Notes: generated by a model not told the origin, from the sequence alone. 64,000 nt of DNA from an uncultured Lachnospiraceae bacterium (GCA_947626435.1 CANQSB010000004.1:88359-152358), one strand, 5' to 3'. Shown: positions 9,620 through 18,943, counted from the first letter of the stretch. Program-made: numbers and translations.

Positions 9620-11326
9620 ATGGAAGGAGCAAATGAGACTGTAACGCGAAATACGCTGGGGGAAAACAGCCAGGTGGCGCGCCTTGGCAAAATCACGAAA
9701 AGGACAAAGCTTTCTCTTATCATAGGGGCGGTTCTATTGTTTTTCGTGTTTATATCAGGCGCAAGCTATGTGGCAAATACATATGAACAGCTTGAAATCA
9801 CTATGTACCTCAATCAGTACAGGATAGGCTCGAAGACGCTTACGGCGGCGGTTCAGTCGTATGCTGTGACGGGCGATATGCAATATTATGACGCATATAT
9901 GAAGGAGCTTAACGAGGATAAAAACAGGGATATTGCATGGGCAGGTTTGGAGAAAAACAGCCTTAAAGATGAGGAGTGGACTAACCTCAACGAGATAGCG
10001 GATCTTTCCAACGGGCTTGTGCCGCTTGAGGAGGAGGCGATGGCGGCAGTGGCGGCGGGCGATACGCAGTCGGCTATGGACTTTGTCTTTGGCAGCGAGT
10101 ACGGCACGGCGATACAGCGCATAAATGAGCTTACCGACACGACCATCAATAAAATACTTGCGCGGCTTGAGGCTAAAAAGTCGGGCTTTCTTGCATTTAT
10201 GATAATATGCGCCGCAGCATTTGTGGCGGGCTTTGTATGGCTTGCGATGTCAAGCTTTAAGGCGATAGCTTTTTCACGCAAGGAGCTTTTGACGCCGATT
10301 ATCAAGGTTTCGGAGCAGATGAAGGAGCTTGCTGACGGCAACCTGCATGCGCGGCTTGATTTGGAGGCGGACGACAGCGAGGTCGGCAGCATGGTCAAGG
10401 CGATAGAATTTATGAAGGATAACCTTGCGGGCATTATCGAGGAGATAAGCTTTGTGCTTGAACAGATGGGACAGGGCAACTACAGGGTTGATGTCGGGCA
10501 TAATTATGTCGGCGAGTATGTGCAGATAAAGGAGTCGCTCAACAAGATTATTGAGGAGATGAAAAATACCGTAGCAACGATCACGAGTGTTTCAAACGAT
10601 ATTGACGCGGGCTCGGGGCAGCTTGCATCAGCGGCTGAGGATTTGGCAAACGCTTGTACAAGCCAGGCGGGCGAGGTTTCGGATTTAATGCTGCTTTTGG
10701 GAGAGCTTAGCGAGGCGATAGAGTATGATGAGAAGGAGGCGGAGGAGGCTGTCAAGATTTCCAATCTTTCAAGCTCGACGCTTGTCGCAAGCAGCCAGAA
10801 GATGGATGAGCTTAAGGTGGCGATGGACGAGATAAATGACTGTTCAAAGCAGATTATCGGTGTTATTTCAGCTATTGCGGATATTGGAGACGAGATTGAC
10901 ATGCTTTCGCTCAACGCTTCGATAGAGTCGGCGAGGGCGGGCGAAGCGGGCAGGGGCTTTGCGGTAGTGGCGGAGCAGGTTAAAAAGCTTGCGGAGGCGT
11001 CACAGAGCGCGGTCGGTGAGACGTCTGACCTGATACGCAGGACTGTGGATGCAGTGGATGTCGGAGAGCGCATTGCGGCGGAGGCGGCTGTAAATATGGA
11101 AGAAATGCTTATGGGCGCTGAGGAGACGACGGGGCGCATAAACGGCATTGTTGACAAGCTAAAGAGCGAGCTGGAGAGCATTTCGCAGATTAACGAGGGC
11201 ATTGGAAATATGGCGGGAATTGTGGACAACAATTCGGCGACATCCGAGGAGACGGCGGCGATAAGCGAGGAGCAGAAGCAGCAGGTTGAGGCGTTGGTGG
11301 AATTGATGAGTGGGTTCAAAGTATAA
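9620..11326 (+). CDS. Methyl-accepting chemotaxis protein
   Basis: The receptor has 568 residues. A cytoplasmic N-terminus of about 30 residues is followed by TM1 (31-52), a helical extracellular ligand domain of the four-helix-bundle type (about 53-188), TM2 (about 189-211), a HAMP linker (about 218-273) and the long coiled-coil signalling domain. The hairpin tip IDMLSLNASIESARAGEAGRG is the conserved CheA/CheW contact region. The coils are rich in the Glu/Ala heptads that carry methylation sites. No other che genes are in the window. The ligand is not predictable. A GAAAGGA site lies 12 bases before the ATG. Confidence 0.93.
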   Translation: MEGANETVTRNTLGENSQVARLGKITKRTKLSLIIGAVLLFFVFISGASYVANTYEQLEITMYLNQYRIGSKTLTAAVQSYAVTGDMQYYDAYMKELNEDKNRDIAWAGLEKNSLKDEEWTNLNEIADLSNGLVPLEEEAMAAVAAGDTQSAMDFVFGSEYGTAIQRINELTDTTINKILARLEAKKSGFLAFMIICAAAFVAGFVWLAMSSFKAIAFSRKELLTPIIKVSEQMKELADGNLHARLDLEADDSEVGSMVKAIEFMKDNLAGIIEEISFVLEQMGQGNYRVDVGHNYVGEYVQIKESLNKIIEEMKNTVATITSVSNDIDAGSGQLASAAEDLANACTSQAGEVSDLMLLLGELSEAIEYDEKEAEEAVKISNLSSSTLVASSQKMDELKVAMDEINDCSKQIIGVISAIADIGDEIDMLSLNASIESARAGEAGRGFAVVAEQVKKLAEASQSAVGETSDLIRRTVDAVDVGERIAAEAAVNMEEMLMGAEETTGRINGIVDKLKSELESISQINEGIGNMAGIVDNNSATSEETAAISEEQKQQVEALVELMSGFKV

Positions 11327-11384
11327 AACATTAAGGAACTCTAAGGCAGCAAAGGACGCTGCCTAAGACTTCCTAAATGTTTAG

Positions 11385-11410
11385 AAAAATGCCATAGGGC
11401 GGGCATTTTT
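11385..11410. terminator. Intrinsic terminator, A/T-flanked GGGCAT hairpin
   Basis: AAAAATGCC and GGGCATTTTT flank a 7-base loop after the chemoreceptor gene. Nearly the same hairpin occurs in reverse orientation at 31331-31355. A GGCAGC/GCTGCC stem lies just upstream at 11345-11362. Confidence 0.75.
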
Positions 11411-11524
11411 CGTGTAATTGCGTAATGTGTGAGAAATGTTAAAAAAAGGATTTGGTGTTATCATCAAATCTTTTTTTGCATATAATAGGTTGAAAAGATT
11501 TGTGTATGGGTTGGAGGAGTATGG

Positions 11525-12307
11525 ATGGAGATTGAGGTTTTTAAGGGGCTTTTGATTCCGTTTCTGGGTACTTCGCTGGGGGCGGCTTGTGTTTTTGTGA
11601 TGAGGCATAAGATGAATATTGCGCTGCAGAGGGCGCTTACGGGATTTGCTGCGGGGGTGATGGTGGCGGCGTCTATCTGGAGTCTGCTTATTCCTGCGAT
11701 GGAGCAGTCGGAGGATATGGGGAAGATGGCGTTTGTCCCTGCGGCTGTGGGGTTTTGGATTGGAATTTTTTTTCTGCTTATGCTTGACCACATTATTCCG
11801 CATTTGCATATGCATAGCCAAAATGCGGAGGGACCCAGGAGTAGGCTTAAAAAGACTACTATGCTGGTGCTTGCAGTGGCATTGCACAATATTCCCGAGG
11901 GGATGGCTGTCGGCGTGGTGTATGCGGGGCTTTTGGCGGGGAATGAGCAGATTACGGTGATGGGGGCGTTTACGCTTGCCATTGGGATTGCGATTCAGAA
12001 TTTCCCTGAGGGAGCGATTATTTCCATGCCGCTTAGGGCGGAGGGGATGAAGAAGTCGAGGGCGTTTGTGTATGGGGTGCTTTCGGGCGTGGTGGAGCCG
12101 ATTGCGGCTGTGATTACGATTTTGGCGGCTGGGTTGATTGAGAGGGCGCTGCCGTATCTTTTGGCATTTGCGGCGGGGGCGATGATGTATGTGGTGGTGG
12201 AGGAGCTTATTCCTGAGATGTCGGAGGGGGAACATTCTGATGTGGGGACTGTGTTTTTTGCGATTGGGTTTACGGTGATGATGAGTTTGGATGTGGCGCT
12301 TGGGTAG
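11525..12307 (+). CDS. ZIP-family divalent metal transporter
   Basis: This 260-residue membrane protein has about eight helices and imports zinc or other divalent metals into the cytoplasm in this family. The metal-site motifs are clear: HNIPEG in one helix and QNFPEG in the next, as in ZupT-like ZIPs. A His-rich segment (HIIPHLHMHSQN) lies in the loop before them, where regulatory metal sites often sit. The start at 11525 has GGAGGAG at 11513-11519; an overlapping ATG at 11521 is in another frame. The gene stands alone between two terminators. The upstream region has TATAAT (11481-11486) but no good -35. Zinc is the likeliest substrate; iron or manganese are possible. Confidence 0.9.
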   Translation: MEIEVFKGLLIPFLGTSLGAACVFVMRHKMNIALQRALTGFAAGVMVAASIWSLLIPAMEQSEDMGKMAFVPAAVGFWIGIFFLLMLDHIIPHLHMHSQNAEGPRSRLKKTTMLVLAVALHNIPEGMAVGVVYAGLLAGNEQITVMGAFTLAIGIAIQNFPEGAIISMPLRAEGMKKSRAFVYGVLSGVVEPIAAVITILAAGLIERALPYLLAFAAGAMMYVVVEELIPEMSEGEHSDVGTVFFAIGFTVMMSLDVALG

Positions 12308-12337
12308 TTTGGAAGGGAATGTGTTCTTAGGCGGACG

Positions 12338-12374
12338 AAGGCAGCTAATATACTGTCTATATTAGCTGCCTTTT
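12338..12374. terminator. Intrinsic terminator
   Basis: A perfect 15-bp stem (12338-12352 with 12358-12372) around a 5-base loop ends in TTTT. It closes the ZIP gene unit. Confidence 0.85.
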
Positions 12375-12550
12375 GGGTGTCGAAGCGCTTTTTTGTATGT
12401 TAATGGGCAGGCGGCCTGTCTTTAGTTTTGTTTTAGGCGAGAAAAGTTTCGGATTCACCGCATATTGCCGCCGAATGCCAAAAGACGTCGGCAGATATGG
12501 CTATAGTACATGTGCGCCTGAAATGCAAGCGGTAAATATGTCGGTCAACG

Positions 12551-12614
12551 TTTATGCCAGATAGCATTTATGCCAGATAGAAGTTATGCCAGACAGAAGT
12601 CATGCCAACTGGCT
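12551..12614 (+). repeat. 16-bp tandem repeat, three and a half copies
   Basis: Units begin at 12551, 12567, 12583 and 12599. The first three share TATGCCAGA with one to three changes each; the fourth keeps only CATGCCA. The repeat lies 30-90 bp upstream of the GH35 promoter. Between 12375 and 12550 I see no credible gene. Confidence 0.8.
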
Positions 12615-12641
12615 GACAGTCCAGAATGTTTAATCAGGTTA

Positions 12642-12669
12642 TTGACAGACCTCAAGAGTGTGTTATATT
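12642..12669 (+). promoter_or_regulatory. Sigma-A promoter of the GH35 gene
   Basis: TTGACA (12642-12647), 16-base spacer, TATATT (12664-12669). Confidence 0.7.
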
Positions 12670-12689
12670 TAATTATAGAAGCGGCAAGA

Positions 12690-12733
12690 CAAGGGCGTAC
12701 TGATGCTTCATTGTGAAGTGCGGTATGCCCTTG
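12690..12733 (+). promoter_or_regulatory. Structured 5' leader hairpin
   Basis: CAAGGGCGTAC pairs with GTATGCCCTTG (one G-U pair). An inner stem GCTTCA/TGAAG lies in the loop. The hairpin sits in the roughly 130-base leader of the GH35 mRNA. I recognise no known riboswitch class. Confidence 0.4.
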
Positions 12734-12805
12734 GATTATATTGAAGCCGAGAATGACGGCTCATCAGTATTGATAAGCTGCCTATGGGCGGCATGGGGGA
12801 TTGCA

Positions 12806-14626
12806 ATGGGAAAATTTGAGATCAAGGATAATTTTTATTTGGACGGAAAGCCGTTTAAGCTGATATCGGGAAGCATACATTATTTCAGGGTAGTGCCTGA
12901 ATACTGGCGCGACCGTCTTGAAAAGCTTAAGGCGATGGGGGCAAACACCGTGGAAACATACATACCGTGGAATGCCCATGAATCCAAGAAGGGACAGTTT
13001 AACTTTGAGGGCAGGCTTGACCTTGTGCGATTTGTAAAGACGGCGCAGGAACTGGGGCTTTATGTGATACTCCGCCCGTCGCCCTATATATGCGCTGAGT
13101 GGGAGTTTGGCGGTCTTCCCGCGTGGCTGCTCGCGGAGGACAATATGAGGCTGCGCGCCAATTATGAGCCGTTTTTAAAGCATATAAGGGACTACTATGA
13201 CACGCTCTTGCCGATAATCACTCCGCTGCAGATTACAGAGGGCGGTCCCGTGATACTTATGCAGGTTGAAAACGAGTATGGTTATTACGGCGACGACGGA
13301 AAATATATGGAGACTATGCGTGACCTTATGCTTGAAAGGGGCGTAGAAGTTCCGCTCATTACATCTGACGGACCTTTTGAGGAGTCGCTTTCCTGCGGAG
13401 TGCTTGCGGGAGCCCACCCGACAGGCAATTTTGGCTCCCGCACGAAGGAGCGCTTTAAGGTGCTTGAACCGTACGCAAAGGGCGGTCCGCTTATGTGCGC
13501 CGAGTTTTGGGTAGGCTGGTTTGACCACTGGGGAAACGGCGGGCATATGACGGGTAATTTGGAGCAGAGCACGCAGGATTTGGACGATATGCTTGATTTA
13601 GGTCATGTGAATATCTATATGTTTGAGGGCGGCACGAATTTTGGCTTTATGAACGGCTCAAATTATTACGACGAACTTACCCCTGATGTGACCTCATATG
13701 ACTACGATGCTGTGCTTACGGAGGCGGGCGATTTTACAAAGAAATATGAAAATTACAGGAGGGTTATATCAAAATACGCCGATATTCCCAATGTCGAGTT
13801 TTCGACCAAGATTGTAAAGAAAGCATACGGAAGGCTTGAAGTAAAGGAAAAAGTCGGACTGTTCAATGTACTTGAGGACATTTCCACTCCAATCGAGGAC
13901 ACTTTCCCAATCTGCATGGAAAAGTGCGGGCAGAGTTACGGCTATATTTTGTACCGCTCAAAGCTTGAAAAAGAGAAAAACATTGAAAAAATCCGCCTGT
14001 GGGGAGCAAACGACAGGGCGAATATTTTTGTGGACAATGCAAGGGCAGTGACGCTTTACGACAGGGAGCTTACGGGCGAGTACGACGTAATATCAGGCAC
14101 AGTGAAAAAAGCGCAGGATGCGAACGCCGCCGCGCCTGATGATGAGCCAAAGCAGCAGAATGAGCCGATAACCTTCCCGCAAGGCGCGACGATCGATATT
14201 CTCATGGAAAATATGGGGCGCGTAAACTTCGGCCCTATGATGGAGAGCCAGAGAAAGGGCATCGCAGGCTGTGTGCAGATAAACGGGCATATGCATTACA
14301 ACTGGACAATGTATCCGCTGGAGCTTGACAATATTGACAAGGTTGATTTTTCAAAAGGATATGACGAGGGGCTGCCCGCATTTTACCGCTTTGAGCTCGA
14401 CGTGGATGAGCTGGGAGATACATTTCTGGAGCTTGCAGGCTGGGGGAAAGGCTGCGTATTTCTGAATGGGTTTAACCTCGGGCGCTATTGGGAGATAGGA
14501 CCGCAGAAGCGTCTTTATATTCCCGCGCCGCTTTTAAACAAGGGCTTGAATGAAATAATAGTTTTTGAGACTGAGGGAAAATCAAGCGGAATAATCGAAT
14601 TAAAAGATGAGCCTGATATAGGCTGA
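12806..14626 (+). CDS. Beta-galactosidase, glycoside hydrolase family 35
   Basis: The 606-residue enzyme should remove terminal beta-galactosyl residues. It has no signal peptide, so it would act in the cytoplasm on imported oligosaccharides. The N-terminal TIM barrel carries SGSIHYFRV, then VENEYG with the acid/base Glu at 157, and PLMCAEFWVGW with the nucleophile Glu at 233. Two jelly-roll regions follow, ending with the typical GWGKGCVFLNGFNLGRYW. The start is taken at 12806, where the family begins and GGGGGA lies 5 bases upstream; the frame extends back to 12713 but that part has no family match. It converges on a GH2 gene, and no transporter is adjacent. Confidence 0.92.
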   Translation: MGKFEIKDNFYLDGKPFKLISGSIHYFRVVPEYWRDRLEKLKAMGANTVETYIPWNAHESKKGQFNFEGRLDLVRFVKTAQELGLYVILRPSPYICAEWEFGGLPAWLLAEDNMRLRANYEPFLKHIRDYYDTLLPIITPLQITEGGPVILMQVENEYGYYGDDGKYMETMRDLMLERGVEVPLITSDGPFEESLSCGVLAGAHPTGNFGSRTKERFKVLEPYAKGGPLMCAEFWVGWFDHWGNGGHMTGNLEQSTQDLDDMLDLGHVNIYMFEGGTNFGFMNGSNYYDELTPDVTSYDYDAVLTEAGDFTKKYENYRRVISKYADIPNVEFSTKIVKKAYGRLEVKEKVGLFNVLEDISTPIEDTFPICMEKCGQSYGYILYRSKLEKEKNIEKIRLWGANDRANIFVDNARAVTLYDRELTGEYDVISGTVKKAQDANAAAPDDEPKQQNEPITFPQGATIDILMENMGRVNFGPMMESQRKGIAGCVQINGHMHYNWTMYPLELDNIDKVDFSKGYDEGLPAFYRFELDVDELGDTFLELAGWGKGCVFLNGFNLGRYWEIGPQKRLYIPAPLLNKGLNEIIVFETEGKSSGIIELKDEPDIG

Positions 14627-14682
14627 AAAAAGGAGCTGCCTGCTAATCAATCAATGACGGTTTAGCAATGCGGCTCCTTTTA
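14627..14682. terminator. Bidirectional terminator between convergent glycosidase genes
   Basis: AAAAAGGAGC (from 14627) pairs with GGCTCCTTTT around a loop containing GCTAA/TTAGC. A/T tracts on both sides suit termination in both directions. Confidence 0.75.
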
Positions 14683-14689
14683 AGTGGTT

Positions 14690-17113
14690 TTATACGGTTA
14701 ATGAAAGACAGGCAGGTTTTACCTGTTCGCCAGTAACCTTGACAAGCATTTCGCGCGCGTTGTCGCCATGAAAGGCGTATATCATAAGCTGTCCGCGGTA
14801 TGCTCTCCTATAGCTTGCGCTGTATTCGGTAATGTCGCTCAAATCCCCGTTTTCCAAGCCTAAGAGAGTGCCGTTTTCAACAGAGGCGTTAAGCATAGTT
14901 GAGTCATTGTATACGCGTCTGCCGTTTTCGTCAAGCATGGTGACTTCGATTTGATGAAGCCCTGATACCGCGCTGTCATTGCACAAATATTCTTTGAGGG
15001 ATATCTGGCAGGCGCTCATAGTGGTGTAAAGCGAGTGGCTTACGCCGCAAAATTCGCCTGTTCCCTGCGCTTTAAGCTCTCCTGATTTAAAATTCGTGAC
15101 GGCGCATATGCAGTCAGCATCCTTTTCTTTGCTGAAAATTCCTAAGCTTTCGCCGTTTAAGGACAGCTCTATACTTTCAAGATTTGTATAGCATTTTACT
15201 AACACAGGCTCGTCTTTGCAGTAATTCCAATATTCGCTTGCCGAAGAAAATTCACATGATACGGCGTCGTCAAATACCTCTCCCCATGGAGTGATGCGAC
15301 TTTCGTCGAGCCGTACGGTGGCAAGGTGTACCATTGGAGTATCGGACCAAAAGCTCTGCCTGCGGAAATACCCTGTTTTTTCAAAGCCCGCAAGCGTCAG
15401 AAGTCCCGCGCCTGAACCGTGGACAGGCCAGCCGCGCGCCTCGCCCAGATAGTCGATTCCCGTCCAGAGAAATTGTCCCGATATATATTCATTATCAGTC
15501 ACAGCACGCCATGCTTTATATGTATGTCCGTTTTCGCTGCCAAGGAAAGGCTTGCCTGGGAAACGCAGGTGGTGCTCCGCGTACAGGTGCTCCTTGTAAT
15601 TAAATCCGACGACGTCAAGCGGGTCGATAAATCCAAGCTTGGCTGAAAGCTCTGGAAATGCGGCAGCCAGAGTGACAGGGCGCGTGATGTCAGCCGATTT
15701 TGCTATGTCGCAAAGCTGTTTTGAAAGCACGGCAAGGCGTTCGGCATTGGGACGCTTTGGATTATACATACGCTCGTTTTCTGGTTTTTGGGCGTCATTA
15801 TTTCCTGTCATGCTGTCAAAGGACGGATGGCAGTAGGGATCGTTCGGATAGTCGATTTCGTTGCCTATGCTCCACAATATCACGCTCGGATGATTGCGGT
15901 CGCGAAGTATCATGTCTTCTAAGTCGCGCTTGTGCCAGACAGGAAAATTTGTATAATAGCCCTGATTTCTGGGCGGATAGACGTTATGACCCTGCCACCA
16001 CTTATTTTTTGGAAGCTCCCACTCGTCAAAAGCCTCGTCCATGACGAAAAAGCCAAGCTCGTCGCACAGGCTGTATAGCTCAGGCATATGTGGATTGTGG
16101 CTTGTGCGGATTGCATTGCAGCCCATCTCTTTGAGTTTTATAAGGCGCCGCCTCCAAACAGGCGCATACACCGCCGCTCCGAGGCACCCCGCATCATGAT
16201 GAACGCACACGCCCTTTAGCTTGTAGGGAGTGTCGTTTAGGAAAAAGCCCTTGTCGGCATCAAAGCGAATGCTGCGCATGCCTACGCGCGTTGTGTTTGC
16301 ACAGTATTCCTGACAGTATTGCGTATCACTTTCGCCTTTGTATCTGATAAAGGTTTTGAGTGTGTAGAGCGTCGGATTTTCAGGAGACCAGAGCATAGGG
16401 TTGTCGATGGCGCCTGTGTTTTTCACACATACGCTCTTGTTTGGCGGTATAGTGACGTCTGAGGATGTCTGGCTTACGCATTTTTCGCTTGAATTACTGA
16501 AGAGTAAATTTGATACTGTGGCATTGCAGGGGGCATCTGTATGGTTTGCAATCATGCTTTCGACAGTATATTCGAAGTGATCGGCGCATACGTTTTGAGT
16601 GTGGAAAAATATGCCGTTTACCTCTGGACATATCGGTTCGCAGATGGTAAGCGTGACCTTGCGTGTTATGCCTGAGCCTGTAAACCATCTGGAATCCGAA
16701 AGTTCTCGCCTGTCGACATATACGCTTATAATATTTTCAGACTCAAAATTAAAGCAGTCTGTAATATCATAACTGAATGATATATAACCGTTCGGACGCT
16801 CTCCGAGATATACGGAGTTGCACCATACGCGGCTGTTTTTGTAGATGCCGTCAAAATTTATTGTGATCCGCCTGCCGCGCCAGCCGTCTTGCGGATCGAT
16901 ATGTATTCTGTACCAGCCTATGCCGCCCGCAAGATATCCCGTCCCGCTGGAGTAATCCTTTGAAAATGCAAGCGATACCGACCAGTCATGCGGCAGCCGA
17001 ACCTCACCCCATGCACTGTCGTCATACCATGCCTGCCATGCATCGGGTTCATCACCGAGGTTAAAGCGGCTTTTTTCGATATTAACAGTAAGCGTGTCAA
17101 TAGTTGTATCCAT
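14690..17113 (-). CDS. Beta-galactosidase, glycoside hydrolase family 2
   Basis: The enzyme has 807 residues (811 if the upstream ATG at 17125 is used). That upstream ATG abuts the AAGGAA site, so I prefer the second ATG. The GH2 order is visible: a sugar-binding jelly roll (about 20-165), an immunoglobulin-like domain (about 170-285), and the TIM barrel from about 290, with KGVCVHHD, the acid/base Glu 423 in SIGNEID and the nucleophile Glu 531 in LGSENG (811-residue numbering). C-terminal beta domains of the DUF4982 and GH2_C5 type end the protein, including the segment NGDLSDITEYSASYRRAYRG. There is no signal peptide. Related enzymes cleave beta-galactosides, but beta-glucuronide or beta-mannoside activity cannot be excluded. 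Confidence 0.9.
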   Translation of the reverse strand: MDTTIDTLTVNIEKSRFNLGDEPDAWQAWYDDSAWGEVRLPHDWSVSLAFSKDYSSGTGYLAGGIGWYRIHIDPQDGWRGRRITINFDGIYKNSRVWCNSVYLGERPNGYISFSYDITDCFNFESENIISVYVDRRELSDSRWFTGSGITRKVTLTICEPICPEVNGIFFHTQNVCADHFEYTVESMIANHTDAPCNATVSNLLFSNSSEKCVSQTSSDVTIPPNKSVCVKNTGAIDNPMLWSPENPTLYTLKTFIRYKGESDTQYCQEYCANTTRVGMRSIRFDADKGFFLNDTPYKLKGVCVHHDAGCLGAAVYAPVWRRRLIKLKEMGCNAIRTSHNPHMPELYSLCDELGFFVMDEAFDEWELPKNKWWQGHNVYPPRNQGYYTNFPVWHKRDLEDMILRDRNHPSVILWSIGNEIDYPNDPYCHPSFDSMTGNNDAQKPENERMYNPKRPNAERLAVLSKQLCDIAKSADITRPVTLAAAFPELSAKLGFIDPLDVVGFNYKEHLYAEHHLRFPGKPFLGSENGHTYKAWRAVTDNEYISGQFLWTGIDYLGEARGWPVHGSGAGLLTLAGFEKTGYFRRQSFWSDTPMVHLATVRLDESRITPWGEVFDDAVSCEFSSASEYWNYCKDEPVLVKCYTNLESIELSLNGESLGIFSKEKDADCICAVTNFKSGELKAQGTGEFCGVSHSLYTTMSACQISLKEYLCNDSAVSGLHQIEVTMLDENGRRVYNDSTMLNASVENGTLLGLENGDLSDITEYSASYRRAYRGQLMIYAFHGDNAREMLVKVTGEQVKPACLSLTV

Positions 17114-17202
17114 AGCGCAAATCATTTCCTTGATATATTAAATGCGGGCTGCGGCGTAAGTCGAGGCAAAAATCGAAGATAAAGCAGCCGCGCCTTGCAT
17201 AT

Positions 17203-17231
17203 ATCATACCGAGTTTGGGCGCGGAATGCAA
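17203..17231 (-). promoter_or_regulatory. Sigma-A promoter of the GH2 gene
   Basis: Read on the minus strand: TTGCAT (17231-17226), 17-base spacer, TATGAT (17208-17203). Confidence 0.65.
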
Positions 17232-17299
17232 GCGTTTGGGCGCCTTTATAAAGCATATTTCGGTAGCTTGGCGCAGAAAATTTTATTATTATTTGGTTA

Positions 17300-17328
17300 T
17301 TGTAAATAAGGAATTTCTCAAGTATACT
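17300..17328 (+). promoter_or_regulatory. Promoter toward the DUF4238 gene
   Basis: TTGTAA (17300-17305), 17-base spacer, TATACT (17323-17328). A second TATACT at 17364-17369 lacks a clear -35. The leader to 17552 is about 220 bases, in which I see no further structure. Confidence 0.5.
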
Positions 17329-17552
17329 ATAGTAGAAAAATAAAAATACCAGATAGTTTTTGTTATACTATTCAGAGTGATCGTTATGTAGACAGAGAAG
17401 AAAAAGGAAAAAATAGGCACGCTATGTTTTTTTAAATTGGAAAATATCAGGGGTCAATCCGCTAAAAGATTTACAGTGCGGTAGAGGATGCGGTCAGTGT
17501 ACTTGCGGAGACTGTGGACTTGAATGAAAAAGGCTGTTATGAGGATGCGTTC

Positions 17553-18695
17553 ATGAATACACATTACATACCACGTCTTCTGTTGAAACACTTTGCAGAA
17601 GAAAATAAAGTCTGCGTGTACGATTCTGCCACAGCATCATACACACGCAAAAAAATAAAGAATACCTTCACCATGGAAGACGCCTTTGACGAAGAACTGG
17701 AAAACGCCTTTGCGACAAAGCTGGAGGGACCGTTTGGCGATTTGTTGAACCATAAGTTGCTGTCAGGTGAAAAAATCACAATCGACCGCAGAGAAAATCT
17801 GCTGATGAGAAAATTTATGATGATCAATGCATTAAGGTCGCCTCTGACAAACCATTCATGGGAGGAAATAGTAGAAATAACAAAAACACAGAATCATCCT
17901 TCAGTGCACATGGCGGAGTTTATGCGTCGTTTCAGTCCTGAGTTTCGGGAGCTGTTTAACAGCGTATATTCAAAGAATACATATATTTCCGATTTGAAAA
18001 AGGCTATGGAGATAGAATCACTAGAGGACATATCGGGAGCAAAGGAGGACTCTGGAATATCGATTAAATTAAGTTTTGCGGCAAAATATGCAATGGCGGC
18101 GACTGTTGCCTTTTGGGACTGCACTGATTCGGGACAAGAGTTTATTCTTCCAAGGCTTCAAGGGATATCAGAGATGGACAATAAAGGCATAGTACATAAA
18201 AGCATTGTCCTTGCGGACAGAAAGGAGGGGCTCGAAAAGGAATGGCTGCCGGAAGATATGAAGGCTGAAATTATGAGTATGCTTTATGGCAGTACAATAT
18301 TCAGCGATAATTACGGCGTTTATCCGCTGTCCCCCACCAGAGCGTTGGTATGCTTTTCGCCTTATTTCAAAGCATTTTTCCCGATGAAGGCCGCCAATTC
18401 GAGGATTACTTATCCGCCACTGCTTGACGGCAAACAGTTTGCTATGCATTTTTATAAGCCGATGAGGCTGGAGCTCTTTAAGCCCTGCACCAATAACAAC
18501 AACAGCATATACCATTATTCCGTAAAACAGCTCACAGCGGCTGAAACGCAGGGAATCAACGCATTAATGATGAATGCGGAAACAGAGGAGTTCGTATTCC
18601 ACGATTATGAAAAAATCAGAGGTTCCTTTAAGTATTACGACAACGAAGCTGTATTTGCAGGCGGTAAAAAATATGACTTTAGGCATTTGGAATAA
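17553..18695 (+). CDS. DUF4238-type protein
   Basis: The 380-residue protein begins NTHYIPRLLLKHFAEENKVCVYD, the hallmark of the DUF4238 family, whose members start with a His-Tyr-(Ile/Val)-Pro segment. I set the start at 17553 because the family begins there and GAGGA lies about 8 bases upstream; a GTG at 17514 would add 13 residues. No catalytic motif is evident to me. The protein is predicted soluble, with no signal peptide or membrane helix. DUF4238 genes are often scattered near restriction or defence genes, though their biochemical role is not established. It is convergent with a small XRE regulator and lies 470 bp from a GHKL/DUF3883 gene. Confidence 0.7.
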   Translation: MNTHYIPRLLLKHFAEENKVCVYDSATASYTRKKIKNTFTMEDAFDEELENAFATKLEGPFGDLLNHKLLSGEKITIDRRENLLMRKFMMINALRSPLTNHSWEEIVEITKTQNHPSVHMAEFMRRFSPEFRELFNSVYSKNTYISDLKKAMEIESLEDISGAKEDSGISIKLSFAAKYAMAATVAFWDCTDSGQEFILPRLQGISEMDNKGIVHKSIVLADRKEGLEKEWLPEDMKAEIMSMLYGSTIFSDNYGVYPLSPTRALVCFSPYFKAFFPMKAANSRITYPPLLDGKQFAMHFYKPMRLELFKPCTNNNNSIYHYSVKQLTAAETQGINALMMNAETEEFVFHDYEKIRGSFKYYDNEAVFAGGKKYDFRHLE

Positions 18696-18730
18696 TCCGA
18701 ATGTCAAAGTCATATTTTTTTGCCGTAATT

Positions 18731-18943
18731 TTATGAAGAAAAAAGTTCTAGGATGCTGACATCAAGCGCATCAGCAATTTTTGCTATCGTGTTGAGTGAA
18801 ATATTCTCGCAATGTCCGTTGCGGTAACGGTTTACCTGGCGGGGCGATTTTTCGATAGCGTCAGCAAGCTTTTCAGTGCTGATGTTACGCTCCTTGCACA
18901 ATCTGCATAAATTATCGGCAAAGCTGTAATGGTATTGATACAT
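18731..18943 (-). CDS. Small XRE-family helix-turn-helix regulator
   Basis: A single-domain DNA-binding protein of 70 residues. The helix-turn-helix spans about residues 8-65: NLCRLCKERNISTEKLADAIEKS, then RQVNRYRNGH as recognition helix, and TIAKIADALDVSILELF as the final helices. The ATG at 18943 follows a strong AAGGAGGTGG site about 6 bases upstream, so the longer frame to 18979 was rejected. The gene is transcribed away from the GHKL/DUF3883 gene, and their promoters share the 18944-19162 gap, so it may repress both. Lone XRE proteins of this size often regulate an adjacent system. Confidence 0.85.
   Translation of the reverse strand: MYQYHYSFADNLCRLCKERNISTEKLADAIEKSPRQVNRYRNGHCENISLNTIAKIADALDVSILELFSS

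Noticed and set aside
10504..11331. 275-residue minus-strand frame across the chemoreceptor gene
   Set aside because: Ser/Ile-rich antisense of coiled-coil heptads; the plus strand has the full signalling motif.
11381..12235. 284-residue minus-strand frame across the ZIP gene
   Set aside because: It is a shadow of the real gene: extreme His/Arg/Asn/Pro composition, no start signal, and the plus strand encodes a complete ZIP transporter.
12373..12564. 63-residue open frame between the ZIP and GH35 genes
   Set aside because: It has no ribosome binding site, starts inside the terminator region and has no recognisable protein features.
12551..12614. Short repeats considered as a CRISPR array
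   Set aside because: The 16-bp units are directly adjacent without spacers, and no cas genes are present.
18574..18759. 61-residue plus-strand frame overlapping the ends of the DUF4238 and XRE genes
   Set aside because: It overlaps the 3' end of a better-supported gene and runs into the convergent XRE gene without any start signal.
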